The notes below the pieces were generated by a model. It searched no databases and was not told the origin of the DNA. It saw nothing but the letters and a program-made list of their open reading frames with translations. This document shows, piece after piece, positions 21,544-33,290 of a DNA stretch of 64,000 nt. Every line of letters starts with the position of its first letter. Position 1 is the first letter of the stretch. This stretch comes from Dactylis glomerata (Eukaryota > Streptophyta > Magnoliopsida > Poales > Poaceae): the NCBI GenBank assembly GCA_007115705.1, contig QXEO01000828.1:238149-302148 (forward strand), given 5' to 3'. Made by a program: the position numbers and the translations under genes.

Positions 21544-23554
21544 TTGGCATTGTTTACATCGTAATATTAGTAATACACTAGTCCAGTTAATTCCAATGAT
21601 TCTTTTGTTTTCTTTAGTGTTACTTCCTCCATTCATCTAGACGAGTTCACCTTCTAATTTGGAGCCAATTTGACCATTGGTTTCACCGACACAATATATG
21701 TTATACGCCAGAAGAAATAAACAGCAAAACTCTTTCAAATACAAATCCAGTGTTATATTTTTTGTGGTATACAACATAATTAAAATGTCTTAAGTAGATC
21801 CATATTATAGAGTAGCAAGGTTGCCTAAAAATTACACTAATTGACGTTGTACAACTTCAAAAAACAGTATTGCAGTTTGTGGTCCTCTACGAAATTACGG
21901 ATAGTGTTTGATCCCCTTGTTACCTTGGTAATACGTCAGGTGATTAAGTGAGCACGCATTAGTATATATGATGTACTAGTATTGTTTGTAGATAGATGTA
22001 CATCAGTACATGTATAGCTAGATAGATGATGGTTAGTTCTGTTGAGGGTTTTTTTTCCTAAAACTAAAATTGTGTTTATGATTTGAACCGCGGGATACTG
22101 ATATTTAAGTGGCTTGCCCATATAGCTATTGCCTATTGGTTGTCCTCTTATGGTCCATTGGTTCATCTTTTGATTTTTCTTATACATTTCTTCTTTGTGT
22201 CCATACAAAATGTACGTGTCCTTGATTTGTGTGTTATTTAGTGTGAGAAAACAATATCACATTATTCGATAAAAAAAGAGAAAACAATATCACATAGGAG
22301 GTTTGCAGATTCAATTGAGCTATACATATATGTTCTTGAGGTTGGCACATAAGAGTGAAATATATTCAAATTAACATACCTTTGCATTTATGTCTTGTAA
22401 TGATGAAATATTTGCAGAAAAAAATCGGATTTGCTAATGGAGCCACGGCTCTCAGCTGGTGTTCCTACAAAAGTATACGCAAAAAATTAATAATGTTGTT
22501 CTCTTGGCAAAAAGCTATCCCGAGAGCTTGTTTTCTTTCCAAAGATTTTGAGAAGTGGAGGTCTTCTATTGCGTCCAAGTAACATAGTCGCTTTGCACCA
22601 GATCAATGCACGGGCATGACGAGAAAATGGCACAACTTCAGCGGCCGGGTTAGTTCCCACTGCTGATGATATGTGCTAAAAATAGCAACAAGTTTTATGG
22701 AACGGTAGCAGATTGTGGTATACGCGAGACATGGTGGTATTCATGTCGATCTTTTGGTCAACACATCCATGCATTTTCCTACTGTTCTATAACAAAGTGT
22801 TACTTTAATGGGTCAGAATGACATTAGACATATTCCAAGAGAAAGCCAAGGGGCGAGAGTGGAAGGCATACACAGATTACCTTTTTGAAGTACCTGGTGC
22901 AGATACCGAGCAGGACATCTCTCTACGTGGGCCTGCGCGTGCGCCCTCGCACACAGAGATATGATAAGAAGGGTTACTTTTTGGCGATCCGTAGTTCGTC
23001 AACATATATGACATGAACATACACGCCATCATCGACATGCATCACATGATTGTATTACATATAGTCCAGCAAATAACTCTGATTCTAACATCTTTCCCCC
23101 CGTTCAAAAAAAAAACATATTTCCGCTTTGCAATTATCTGAATGGCACAGTTGCACACTTAAAATGTACGCACTTTAACAGCGAGGTAGTTAGTGCTTTA
23201 TTAACAATATAGAGCACCACATTCCCTAGTGTTGACCATCCACGTTAGACTAGTTGGCTGAAGTCAAACAAAAACGGCAGTTGCACATCGCACAACCTTC
23301 AATGGCCACATGTACCAAATCCATACTGCTATCTATGAATCCAGCTTGAGGACTGAATGCCGTTTGATGGCCTGGAGGTATCACAATTCACTTTTCACGG
23401 CCCCACACATGCAACAACATATTCAGTGTAATGTCAATCCTACAAATCTACAGCTTCTCCTCCCAGATAACACCGCTGCTACCAATGTCATCCCAAAATT
23501 CAGTTGCTGCTCTTCACTGCAGCAGCATCACAGATCTCCAGCTGCACAGCACTG
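21544..23554. other. Intergenic, no gene supported
   Basis: AT-rich. An 18-bp direct repeat (GAGAAAACAATATCACAT) occurs near 22242 and 22276. A 75-codon open frame at 22355-22582 has no recognisable motif or splice context. Confidence 0.45.
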
Positions 23555-26000
23555 TCAGAAATGTGTGCCGATTGTTAAGATCTTGTACAACATCGGAAAG
23601 ATATGTGCAAAATAGATATGGAAGAGGACTAGGATCAGTACCCTGATAAAGAAAACAGTATAAAGCAGAGTTGTAATAGCCAGAAAAACTTTCAACACTG
23701 TAGTGGCCTCAATTGCTAATATCCAGTGAGAAAACATACCAACGAGCACCGTCAGACCTACATACAAGCACAACTGTCAATTATTATTCAGCATCCAATA
23801 ATACTTCCTCCATCAGAAATGTAAGATGCATTATTATTCATTCAATTAGTGCATTATTACTTTGACCACTGGTAGGAATTTAAGTACATAGACTGAGCAC
23901 GCAAGAGTAATGTAATAGTGGTTAGTTTGCAATATTCTTTCATAACTCTGCCTAAGTTTTTTAGGCATAAACGGTACCAAGCCCAGTAAAGGAGGGGGGC
24001 TTTTGAACTTGTCGTAGGCTTGTCGAGCCAACATAAAAAACTAGCCATTCCTATGAATATGAACCCAATAGAAACTTGCTGGGGCCTAAACGTCTTAGCG
24101 ACTCCCTCTTGGTGATACGTCATATTGGAACCCAGGTTTGTTGTTGCTGGTATATCAGAAATATGAATTATAGTCAACATCATGCATTGGAAACAATGAG
24201 AAGTTTGACGGACCTTACATTTCAAGGGAGTGCAATTGCTTTCTAGTACCAAAAGATATACGATATGGCAAGATGACGTACCAAGTATCCCTATGTGGGC
24301 AGAAACGCGAGCATATTGCAGCTCAATCCACCAGCGGCCGTACAAGCTGCAAGGAACACCAAGAGCAACTAAACCCCACCACAACTTGAACACCACGTCC
24401 ACCCACCACAGGTAATCAGCAGAGAATGTATCTTTGTTCAAAATTCCATCTCGCCCCATGTAGGGAAGCAAACAGAGCGACATAGAAAGCACTGACACTT
24501 GCACACCTAGCCACTTGTCACACAGCTTCCCCTGTACCTGTAAAAAAATCAGGGAAAATAACTGTGACATAAGAATTGCAAGTATCAGCACTACCAACTT
24601 CATAGAGTTAAAATAACTCAACTTAGAGGCAATAGCAACTGTGGCATTTTAATTTGTAAGAAACAACCGAGTGATGGGGGAGGCCAGGCCTCAAACCCTA
24701 TGAGCGAGCACAGAGGCTTCTAGCCAACTATGCGACACTAGGTTCTTCAACTTCATACAGTTATTTCATGCATACTAGGCTGGCCTAGGCTGGCCTAAGG
24801 CCCGCTGCAGCGCCACCTGAACACAGAGCATTTTGCTTATGTTGTTTCATGCATACTTAATAATTTGACCTACAAATGATGAATAAAATGGATGTTTTCT
24901 GAAAGAATGTTAGCTCTTTGAGCTTATTCATTAATAAAGCTACAGAATACAAATGGGAATCACCACCATGGAGTATTGCATGCATGTATGCTTCACATAG
25001 TCGACTACATGATTTAGTGCGTGCTTAAACTTCTTTGAGATAACCAACGCGGCCAGAACTAGAGGGGCAAAACACTTGATGATACCTTAATGCACACGAG
25101 TGCATTTATACGTCGACATCAGGAAATTATTCATGACAGATAACATTTGCACTTGGAGAATGAATTAACTCTTGTAGTTTTCTAGCTACACCCAACATTC
25201 TACTTCATGCAAGTGAACTAGTGTCAGACAATGCAACCAATTAAGTTCTAGTTACCATGATCAATCAAGGTGCTTGTCATATGAATATCCATCAAGCATA
25301 TATCCAACTCGAGAAAAGTAAGACTAAAAACATTAAGTCAACACAATTTTTTTTGTCATACCTTATTCTGGCTAGAAGAACAAGCAGCAGCTGCATTACC
25401 ACTGGTTGGGGGAGATGTCTGAAGAAGACGTTCCTCCAAATCACCCATTTTCTTCTTCCGTTTCCATTTGGACCACCAGGCTGCATGTCCATCGCCTGCT
25501 GGCTGCTCCTCGAGCCCCTGCTTGGACTGGTCGGTGGCTGACTGCTCCTCAAGCCTGTCTTCGGGCTGGCTGGTGGCTGGCTGCTCCTCAAGCCTGTGTA
25601 CAGGCTGGCCGGTGGTTGGTCCCTCTGTGCTGCCCAATGCTGCAACTCGCAAAAAGCAGCGTCCGGCGAGCGCCAAGTCGATCGCACTGTGCATGATACC
25701 GTCCTGTCTCGCATGAACTGCAACACGTGCAAGCTCGACACATGCGTGGATCAAACCAGAGACGGCCTCACATCTTGTTGTTCCATCTGCCTGTCTCAGC
25801 TCTTCCACGGCCTTGAGCAATTCCAGGTTATTGATTCTGTTGTTGTCTGCAGCACTCCCTAGCTCATCGGCCATGCGCACCATCTGAGCGGCGCTCACCG
25901 GGAGGGCTGCCTTTGAGACATCGACGGCCAGTGAAGCAGTGCCCCCAGCGAACAGGGTCGCTCTCCTTAACAGCAGCTCCATGTCTCGTATGTCCTCCAT
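23555..26000 (-). CDS. Unrecognised multi-pass membrane protein with soluble N-terminal domain; probable frameshift
   Basis: Exon A 26000-25362 encodes a helical soluble domain (MEDIRDMELLLRRATLF...) followed by a Glu/Gln/Pro-rich repeat and a Lys-rich patch. Exon B 24537-24282 encodes two hydrophobic helices around WWVDVVFKLWWGLVALG. The next exon most plausibly begins at 24146 (ATACCAG acceptor, right phase) with helix VSIGFIFIGMASF, but a run of six T at 24035-24040 puts it out of frame with the following YDKFKSPPPLLGLVPF segment; one more T would join them. A frame-keeping alternative uses an acceptor at 24018. Exon D 23773-23555 (TTGACAG|TTG) ends the protein with helices VGLTVLVGMFSHWILA and VFLAITTLLYTVFFI. 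With the alternative acceptor the protein is 423 aa. The family is unknown to me. An acceptor-like TAATAG lies directly before the first ATG, so an upstream leader exon is likely. Confidence 0.55.
25501..25617 (-). repeat. 39-bp coding tandem repeat, three copies
   Basis: Units 25501-25539, 25540-25578 and 25579-25617 encode 13-residue repeats of the type RLEEQPATSQPED in the N-terminal domain of the membrane protein gene. The unit keeps frame, so copy number can vary without breaking the protein. Confidence 0.85.
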
Positions 26001-27499
26001 CTATTACAAAAAAAGGGTAAACATATGTTACTGTTTGATAAAGTTCATGGTATAAATCATAGGGTCAATAAATATGTGTCAAAGACAACGGAGAACACTG
26101 AACAATAATTATATCCAATACATCAGCTCTTAATTCTCCTATCAAAATATGTAACGATGCACACACACTCACACACTTTTCTCTCCATCTCTTGGTTTCT
26201 GATAAGTTGACTGCCAACTGTCAAAGTCACTTGCTCCAAAATAGAACCCCATTTAATTTCTGGAAGAAAACTTCTACTTTAAGTTTCCTTTTCTTATGAC
26301 TGAACATTCGGACCAACAAAATTGAAGCAGAGAACTAAGGCAATGCTGGTGACAAATTACATCACTAACTATGCAAGCATCTAATATGGGTTAAAATTTT
26401 ACTTAAAGTATAAATATCACCAAACGATTCAAAATCATCAATATGTTGCATATACATACGTACGAGACTGAACGATGTACACCAAACTGACCCACCAAGG
26501 AAATGATAATGAAAAGTGAGATCTAAAGTTTGCACACTCAACAGTAAAATAAGTCCTCGAGAAAATGGAAACCTTAAGGAATGTCCCAGAGTACTTCACC
26601 AACATGAGTTTTTAGAAACTGTTGATGATTTTTTGGATAAATTTTACAAGCTTTCTCATAATGGTTGAGTGATGAATCATATGTTCCAAATTGTTTTATC
26701 ATCAACTTTGTCATACTGTTGGTACCTAAGAAAATAATGTTGTTTATTAAGTCACTATTCATGAAATTATTCTTCAAGGTACTGAAAAACCTCGGGTTTG
26801 TAGTCAAGAAAAAGGATGCCAGCTGATAGAACAATAAACATATTTTGCCTCATTTCTATACGCCATCCGAAGCGTGAAAATCGATTATATATTAATACAG
26901 CTGTGCATATGTTCCTTGGAACAAAACATGTTACCCCCAATCAATCAGTCTATGATTAAACATAAAGCAATTGAGAGAAGCGAGTATTAGATGAGGCTAC
27001 ACTAAGATGCTAGGCTGGCAGGAAATGATTTCAATGAAACAAATACAGTTTCTCTTGGATGCATGCAGCAAGGACCTGGGATGATTGGTGGTCTACTGCA
27101 CCTGCGACTGTTCCTGGTGGTGGCTCATCACATAACTAGAAAAGGATAGCCCTGTTGAAATTTTGAAGTTCTGACAGAGTAACAGGGTGCAACTCGGCAA
27201 GTTACTTAAAAAACATACAAGTAATGGACATACGCATCAACATAAAAAACCCAAAGTAGGTGGGCAGAGGGTACATTCACCTACCAACCGAACCTACTAC
27301 GGTCTGCATAATGGTAACATGCGACAGGAATTTCTACTGTGCAGTGAGTTGGGCATAACAGCAAACACCTTGTGTACAGCAGGTACGACATTCCCTGAAA
27401 TCCCGGCGTGCAGTAAACGGTGGAAACATTTCATCGGTCGTGTGTAGCTAGCAGGGGCGACATTAGGTCGAACACATAGTGTGCAGGCAGGACTGTACC
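26001..27499. other. Region upstream of the membrane protein gene, probably a 5' intron
   Basis: No conserved coding sequence. If the GC-rich island to the right holds the first exon (AAG|GTACAG donor at about 27499), this would be a leader intron ending in TAATAG at 26001. A minus-strand 86-codon frame at 26574-26834 has no recognisable features. Confidence 0.35.
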
Positions 27500-28020
27500 T
27501 TAAGGCTTGAGGCAGAGGTTGTTGCTAGGAGGGGGAAGGCACCCGGAGCTTAGCGTGGCCACGCGCGGCGGAGAAGTGCCGAGGCCGGTTCGAGCGAAGC
27601 CTCGCACCGGGGAGGATGGCTCGGCACGGCTGCGCCGGCGAGACGAGGAGGAGGGCGGCGAGACGAGCGACCTTGTTCCTGGGAGAAGGGTTCCGCACGG
27701 GCACGCCGCGAGGCCGGAGGACTGCCGAGGCCGCGTCGAGCGAAGCCTCGCAGCGGGGAGAAGGGCTCGGCACGGCGAGGCCGGCGAGACGAGGTCGCGA
27801 GGAGGAGGCCGGCGAGACGAGCGACCTTGCTCGTGGGAGAAGGGCTCCGCACGGGCGCGGCGCGAGGCGAGGCGAGCGACTCCTTGCAGCGGTGAAGAGA
27901 GATCGGCACGGGCTCGCCGGCGAGACGAGGAGGAGGTCGGCGACGGCGCTCGGCACGGCCGCGGCCGCGGCCGCGAGACGGGGAGGCGTCGAGGCCGAGA
28001 CGAGAAGCGGGCTGGGTGAT
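27500..28020 (-). promoter_or_regulatory. GC-rich CpG island with imperfect tandem repeats, possible first exon/promoter
   Basis: A sharply bounded GC- and CpG-rich block in an AT-rich setting. Imperfect units of about 147 bp (starting near 27594 and 27741, then a partial one) share GCGAAGCCTCGCA, GGCGAGACGAG and GAGAAGGGCTC. Long open frames exist in several phases because GC-rich DNA lacks stops; none looks like a real protein. A donor-like AAG|GTACAG on the minus strand at its edge suggests a leader exon. Confidence 0.4.
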
Positions 28021-28259
28021 TTGATTTTGTTTTTTTGAGACGCCGGTTATTTAATTTTGAATTGTGGGGTGGGGAACGTGCGTGTGTGGGGCCTGAGCGC
28101 GTGCAGGGAAAATTTGGAAAATTTGTTAAAAGGATACCACTACTTTTAACACATTGCTTAATTGTGGCTTTGCAAGAACACACAGTATGACCTCAACTGA
28201 CGGTGTTGTAAGTGTTGGGCATCATTGCTACCAACGGTAGTTGGGGTTACTACATAATA

Positions 28260-28353
28260 CTCCGTCCGATCAGAAATAAGTGTCAGTGACTTAGTACAAA
28301 CTTTGTACTTAGTTAGTATAAAATTATCAACACTTATTTTAGATTGGAGGGAG
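28260..28353. mobile_element. Stowaway-type MITE
   Basis: Ends CTCCGTCCGATCAGAAATAAG and CTTATTTTAGATTGGAGGGAG are inverted matches, flanked by TA at 28258-28259 and 28354-28355. It belongs to the same family as the copy at 62124-62216. Confidence 0.9.
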
Positions 28354-28379
28354 TACTTTTTGTTTTGCGATGTTCTCAA

Positions 28380-28790
28380 AATGCTACCATGCTACAATAG
28401 GTCTGTTTTTTGCTACAAATGTTTTACTGTTTTGCACTATAGGAAGATTCTTTTTACTACATATCGCTCTGTGGTTAGTCTCGTCTCATTGAAGGAACCT
28501 CATAAAAATTATTTGCTATGATGCTACAATAGAATAAATCGGTTGCTACAATCGTGGTTAGTTTTGCAACAATGGTCTAACTATTTTGCTATGATGTCTC
28601 CGGTGAGGTCTCCGACGAGTCCAATTTGTGTTGTGATTGAACCGTTTTTGCTACGATGTAGCAAAATCGAGGGTTTTTTTTTTTTGCTTCATAGAAGCAT
28701 TTGAGGGATTTATGTGAAAACTTTTTTTGCTACAATTGCACAAATATTTTACTCCGATCGATAACTTTTTTCCATTACAACAACCTGTGA
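28380..28790. repeat. Degenerate dispersed repeat rich in GCTACAAT
   Basis: The motif TTGCTACAAT and near variants (GCTACGAT, GCTATGAT) recur about ten times without fixed spacing. Such sequence is common in grass repeats. No gene is present. Confidence 0.45.
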
Positions 28791-29022
28791 GATTGGAGGT
28801 CCAAGTAAGACACGTGTCAGCACCTAGAGGACAGGAGGCTAGACCTCCGGGGATCCTCAGTACTCGCCTTTACCAAAGGTCAACATCGATGGTGCAGTTT
28901 CACGCTATGCCCCAGTGTTTTTTTTAACAGGGAAGGGTGCAAGCACCCTAAAATGCATTCATCTCATAGACATTTTACAAAACAGATTACATGATCTGGA
29001 AGCCGGAGGCGATCGATCGCCA

Positions 29023-29919
29023 CTAGCACAGGGCATGCATAAGCTCTATGAGACGAGTTCCCGCAGGAACGGATAGGCCGAGTTGTCGAGGAAGACTTGG
29101 CCTGATGTGCACAGCAATGCGCAACGGCGTTGATGTCTCGCTTGACATGGTAACCCTTGCCGAAAGCAGCTCCGTTGTGTTCTGGAATTCAATAGCATGC
29201 CTTCTAATCTCCCAAAGTGATACATGCGAGTCCGCTCCAGGGGCAGCAACAATTCTAGCAAGGTTTAAGTCGTCTGTGGAGAACACCGGCGATCGAAGCA
29301 TCATAGAGGACGCAATGTGTCCTGCAAGTACCAGAGCTTGGGCTTCAGCTTGAATGACGGTGGCAACAGGAGAAGCAGTTGCCGATATGAGAACGTCAGC
29401 AACATCTCCTTGATCGCCAGGGATCGCCATGTAGAGTCTGATGCCAGGCATGGCCACTCCTTGGACTGGAATGAGCTTCCAAGCCGCATCAACAAAGATC
29501 TTGATACCTACAAAATCAACAAAACCCGACACCGTTTCTCCCGGTTTTGGCAGCTGCCTGTCGGAGTAGCTCATCGTTGAATTGTCTCTTGGCGTGAGTG
29601 GGGAGACCTCCAGGACCTGCAAAAGGGCCTTTGTGTTCATCGCAATCTGCTCCGGTCTGGACTTCTTCCTGCCAAAAAGTTGATCATTTCTTGACTTCCA
29701 AAGGCACCAGAGGAAGGTGGCTATGGTCTCAAGATTAGCTTCAGGGTGCCCAGAGGAGAGCAAAGAGAGTAAGACCGAAGCAAAGGAGTTTGCATTTTGT
29801 GTGAAAATTTTGGATCTCAAAAACCAAGGCTCTAAACCAAGCAGCTTTTGCAAAGGGACAGAGGAAGAACAGATGAAAGTCTGTTTCAGGCATGCCGCAG
29901 CGACAACAGAATTTTTCAA
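29023..29919 (-). pseudogene. LINE ORF2 C-terminal part with RNase H-like domain
   Basis: This frame continues the polyprotein after the RT. It contains the LWCLWKSRNDQLFGRK-type element found after the zinc-binding domain of plant LINEs (here FLWCLWKSRNDQLFGRK, about 29690-29740) and an RNase H-like stretch beginning KIFVDAAWK, with AEAQALVLAG and STDDLNLARIV. It ends ELMHALC near the element's 3' tail. The frame differs from the RT frame upstream, so at least one frameshift separates them. Confidence 0.8.
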
Positions 29920-30338
29920 TGTGTTTTGAATACCTGGATGCTCTGTCTCCTGAGGGGATAGCTATGCGCAAGATTTTCCACATTAAAGTTTTTACTCAAG
30001 GAATCGTGGCCTTGTTTTTCCAAACTTGTCTCAGGATTGTCTTTACCTGGCTATTAACCGGAGCTGGCCCAGGCATCCCTCCATCAATGAGCACCTGCAA
30101 ACAAATCTTATATGCCAATTTGGAATTGCATTTTCCATTCGGGGTTAGTTTCCAGCAAAGAATATCAGGTTGATCGATTTGCAAGATAGTTGTGTTTTTA
30201 ATAATCTCAACAGTCCTAGGCAGGAAAAGAGAATCAACGAGTTGATGGTTCCACTTCTTTTGATTTGGGAGCCAAAGATCCTTGGGGCAGCAGGGTGACA
30301 AAACCTTTGAGGCTGTATGATGAGGTCGTCATAGATGT

Positions 30339-31865
30339 TCATCCAGGCCTCACACCAGGGGGGCTCCAAAGAGAAGTTGAGCCATTCGAAATTTGATAAA
30401 AAGAATGTCTCTCAAGGATGGGCAGCACTTTGAGGATGGAGGTCCAGAAAGCAGATTTAGGCCTGGCAGGGTTGGGCCTCCAGAAAGAGGAGTCGTAGAA
30501 GTACTTTGCTTTCAGGATGGCATGGATCTGACTATTGGGCTTCTCAGCGATTCTCCAGGCTGCAGAAAGGATAAGCCCATAATTGACTGCTTGAATATTT
30601 TGAATTCCAAGACCCCCTTCTATTTTTGGCGCACAATTTTTCCAAGCAGCCAGACACAAAGCTTTAGAATAGGGCTCTGACGAAATACTTGTCCACCAAA
30701 AAGTTCTGATAATAGCATTGATCTTGGCAATAAATTTTTTGGAGAACAAGATGTTTGACATATAGTAAACCAGAATGGAAGCAAAAACAGAATTAATGAG
30801 CTCAACTCTTGCAGCATGGGACAGAGAGTTTGCCTTGTAGGTAGTCAGCTTATTTTTGAATTTCTGAAGAATGAAATCGTAAGCTTCACTCCAGTTCTTT
30901 GCAGGTAGCACAAGCGGATGTCCCAGATAAATAAAAGATTCATCAATTAAGGGAACAAGGAAAACACTTTGAATGTCATGTTTAGTATGATCATCTACCC
31001 AACGACTAAAGAGGAGTCCAAATTTTGCCCAGTTAGGCAATTGTTCAGAACTGTGACAGAAAGACGTCAAAACCTGCATCATAGACTGAGCTTCAAGAAG
31101 CGAAGCTTGCCCACAAATGAGAAGGTCATCTGCAAACAACATCGAGTGGATGGGAGGGCAGTTTGGTCCAAGGGAAATGCCGATAAGGTGATTAGCAGCC
31201 AGTGCCTCTCCCAAAGAGATGGAGAGCTCGTTTATGGCCAGAATAAACAAATAGGGAGACAGGGGACAACCCTTCCTAATTCCCCTGGAGCTGAGAAAAC
31301 TTTCAGAAGCTTGGCCATTGATAATGACAGAAAATCTAGGAGAAGAGACACAGGCATGGACTAACTTTATAAAATGACCATGCAACCCTTTACGAGCAAG
31401 GGCTGCCGCAATGAAACTCCACTCCAGCCTATCAAAAGTTTTTGCAAGATCAATTTTAAGCATGAAAGCTTTGTTTTTCCATCTAGCTAGCTGAAAAGAG
31501 TGATTGATCTCCTGGGCGACGATTATGTTATCACTGATACGCCTTCCTTCAATGAAAGCTTGCTGAGAAGGGTGAATGTAGCCTGGCAGATGCGGCTTGA
31601 GTCTATTAGCAATGCACTTAGAAATGATTTTGTAAATGACATTGCAAAGACTAATAGGTCTGAAATCAGCCGGGACAAGGGGTGCCAGTTTCTTCGGAAT
31701 AAGAACAATATGCGTGTCACTAGCATGAGGAGGCAGAGCTCCCGAAGTGAAGAAATCAGCAACAAGCTTATGAACATCGTCTCCTATCCAAGCCCACGTT
31801 GAAAGATAGAATTCTACGTTAAAGCCATCAGGGCCCGGAGAAGAGTTTCTTTTCATGTCATTCAA
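30339..31865 (-). pseudogene. LINE ORF2 reverse transcriptase domain
   Basis: An uninterrupted 508-codon frame with the full RT motif set: SPGPDGF, ADFRPISLCN, QQAFIEGRRI, LKIDLAKTFDR, GIRKGCPLSPYLF and the catalytic FADD box, then the thumb/connection region to about 30340. Preservation of such a long frame suggests a fairly recent insertion, although flanking domains are broken. Confidence 0.9.
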
Positions 31866-33180
31866 AACTTGCCAAATCTCATTTTTGTCCGGGGTAGAGT
31901 AAGTGAAGTCCTCCGGACAGGCTGAGTAGTGTCATAGGAAAGAGGATTGTAAGAAGAAGAGACATTACTTGGTTTGTGAGATTGGAAAATAGATCTGAAA
32001 TAGGAAGCAAACACTTTCCCAATCTGGTCAGGCATGAAGTGCATGACATTCTGTTCATCCTTAATGGAAACAATAGTGTTTCTTCTTCTTTTAGCAATTG
32101 ATCTATGAAAGTAAGCAGTATTACGATCTCCATCTTTAACCCAATTCTTTTTTGCTCTCTGAACATAGGAGTCATTGAGTTTGGTGATAGTTTGTTCATA
32201 CCTTTGCATTAGTTCCCCTTCTTTGGCATGATCTTGTTGATTTAAGGGCTTCTTTTGGATTTGTTCAATCTGGTGCTCCATATTCTTGAGCTCCTCCTGC
32301 AGGGGCTTCTTCTTCCTACACCAAACTTTTAACTTTGCACCAAGGTGATTAGTTCTTTGCATGAAAGGAGTGTTTGCATTTTGTGTCCAGGCATTTTTAG
32401 CATAAGACTGAAATCATCCTCTCTAAGCCACCAGTTCTCAAATTTAAAGGTGTTCTGAGGTTTAATCATTTTACCATCCGTGGAGAGAAGAATAGGAGCA
32501 TGATCACTAAAACAGTGCATGAGAGGCATATTATAAACATTTGTAATGGGATAAGCAGCACACCAGTCATGATTTACTAAACAACGATCAAGCCTTTGAA
32601 ACAAAGGTTTAGAGGTGAAACGACGATTAGTCCATGTGTAAGCAGGACCGCTAAAACCACATCAAACAAACCACAATTTTTGATAGCAGCATGAAAAGCA
32701 TCAACACGTCTACGATTGATATTAGAGGAGCTTTAATCAGAGGCATACAGGATCTTATTCATGTCTCCGATACAAAGCATAGACAAATTGCTATTTACAG
32801 ACACAAAATTTGTAATTTGCTGCCCAGATGAGCCCAAACTGTTGGTTCTTAGACCTATCCGTAACTATAGCTATTAGCTAATATGAGGTGGAGAGACGCC
32901 AAGTGGACGGAGACATCGACATCATCCGACCACAGCAACCAGAGTCCCTGCGCAACCACGAGCTGGCACTACAATACTATCATGCATATTAAAATGGGAG
33001 GAAATATGAGTAGCAGAAAACTTAGAATTCTTAGTTTCAGAAATGAAGATTACCCGAGGTTTAGTAGCTACGACCATCCTGGCAAGGTGACAGAGTTTAG
33101 GATTGCCAAGGACCCTGCCTGCGCCCTTACAATTCCATCCCAGTGTCTTTATTGATCCCCTGGCGCCTTGAAGGCTGGCG
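31862..33180 (-). pseudogene. LINE ORF2 endonuclease and linker, broken
   Basis: Reading from 33180 downwards, the AP-endonuclease-like start GWNCKGAG and FISETKNSKFS are visible, then SDDVDVSVHLASLH after a frame change, GDMNKILYASD, FSGPAYTWTN, RLDRCLVNHDW and SDHAPILLS. A coiled linker with KNWVKDGDRNTAYFHRS then leads to the RT. Several stops and shifts between about 32610 and 32950 break the endonuclease. Confidence 0.8.
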
Positions 33181-33290
33181 CCATTGCCTGCATTTGCGAA
33201 CCAACTTCTTGACTCCCGTCACCTTCCCAATCAGCCTGAGTACCTGGAGCAGCTGCTGTAGATTGATCCTGGGACACTATGCCCCAGTGT

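Larger units (their letters stand above)
28919..33276 (-). mobile_element. LINE retrotransposon copy, ORF2 nearly complete, bounded by target duplication
   Basis: A 4.36-kb minus-strand L1-type copy. CTATGCCCCAGTGT is present at 28905-28918 and again at 33277-33290, marking the insertion. The 3' end has a poly-T run (poly-A on the minus strand) at about 28919-28925. The 5' end lies just before the endonuclease start, so ORF1 and the 5' UTR are missing (5' truncation). Endonuclease, reverse transcriptase and C-terminal parts are in the expected order but interrupted by stops and frame changes, so the copy is inactive. Confidence 0.93.

Noticed and set aside
22355..22582. 75-codon plus-strand frame with FSWQKAIPRACFLSKDF
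   Set aside because: Not linked to any exon structure and no known motif.
26574..26834. 86-codon minus-strand frame
   Set aside because: AT-rich, Asn/Lys-rich composition and no splice link to neighbours; probably chance in intron-like sequence.
27500..28183. Long Pro/Arg/Ser-rich open frames (up to 227 codons)
   Set aside because: Open in several frames on both strands because of GC content and repeats; no consistent protein.
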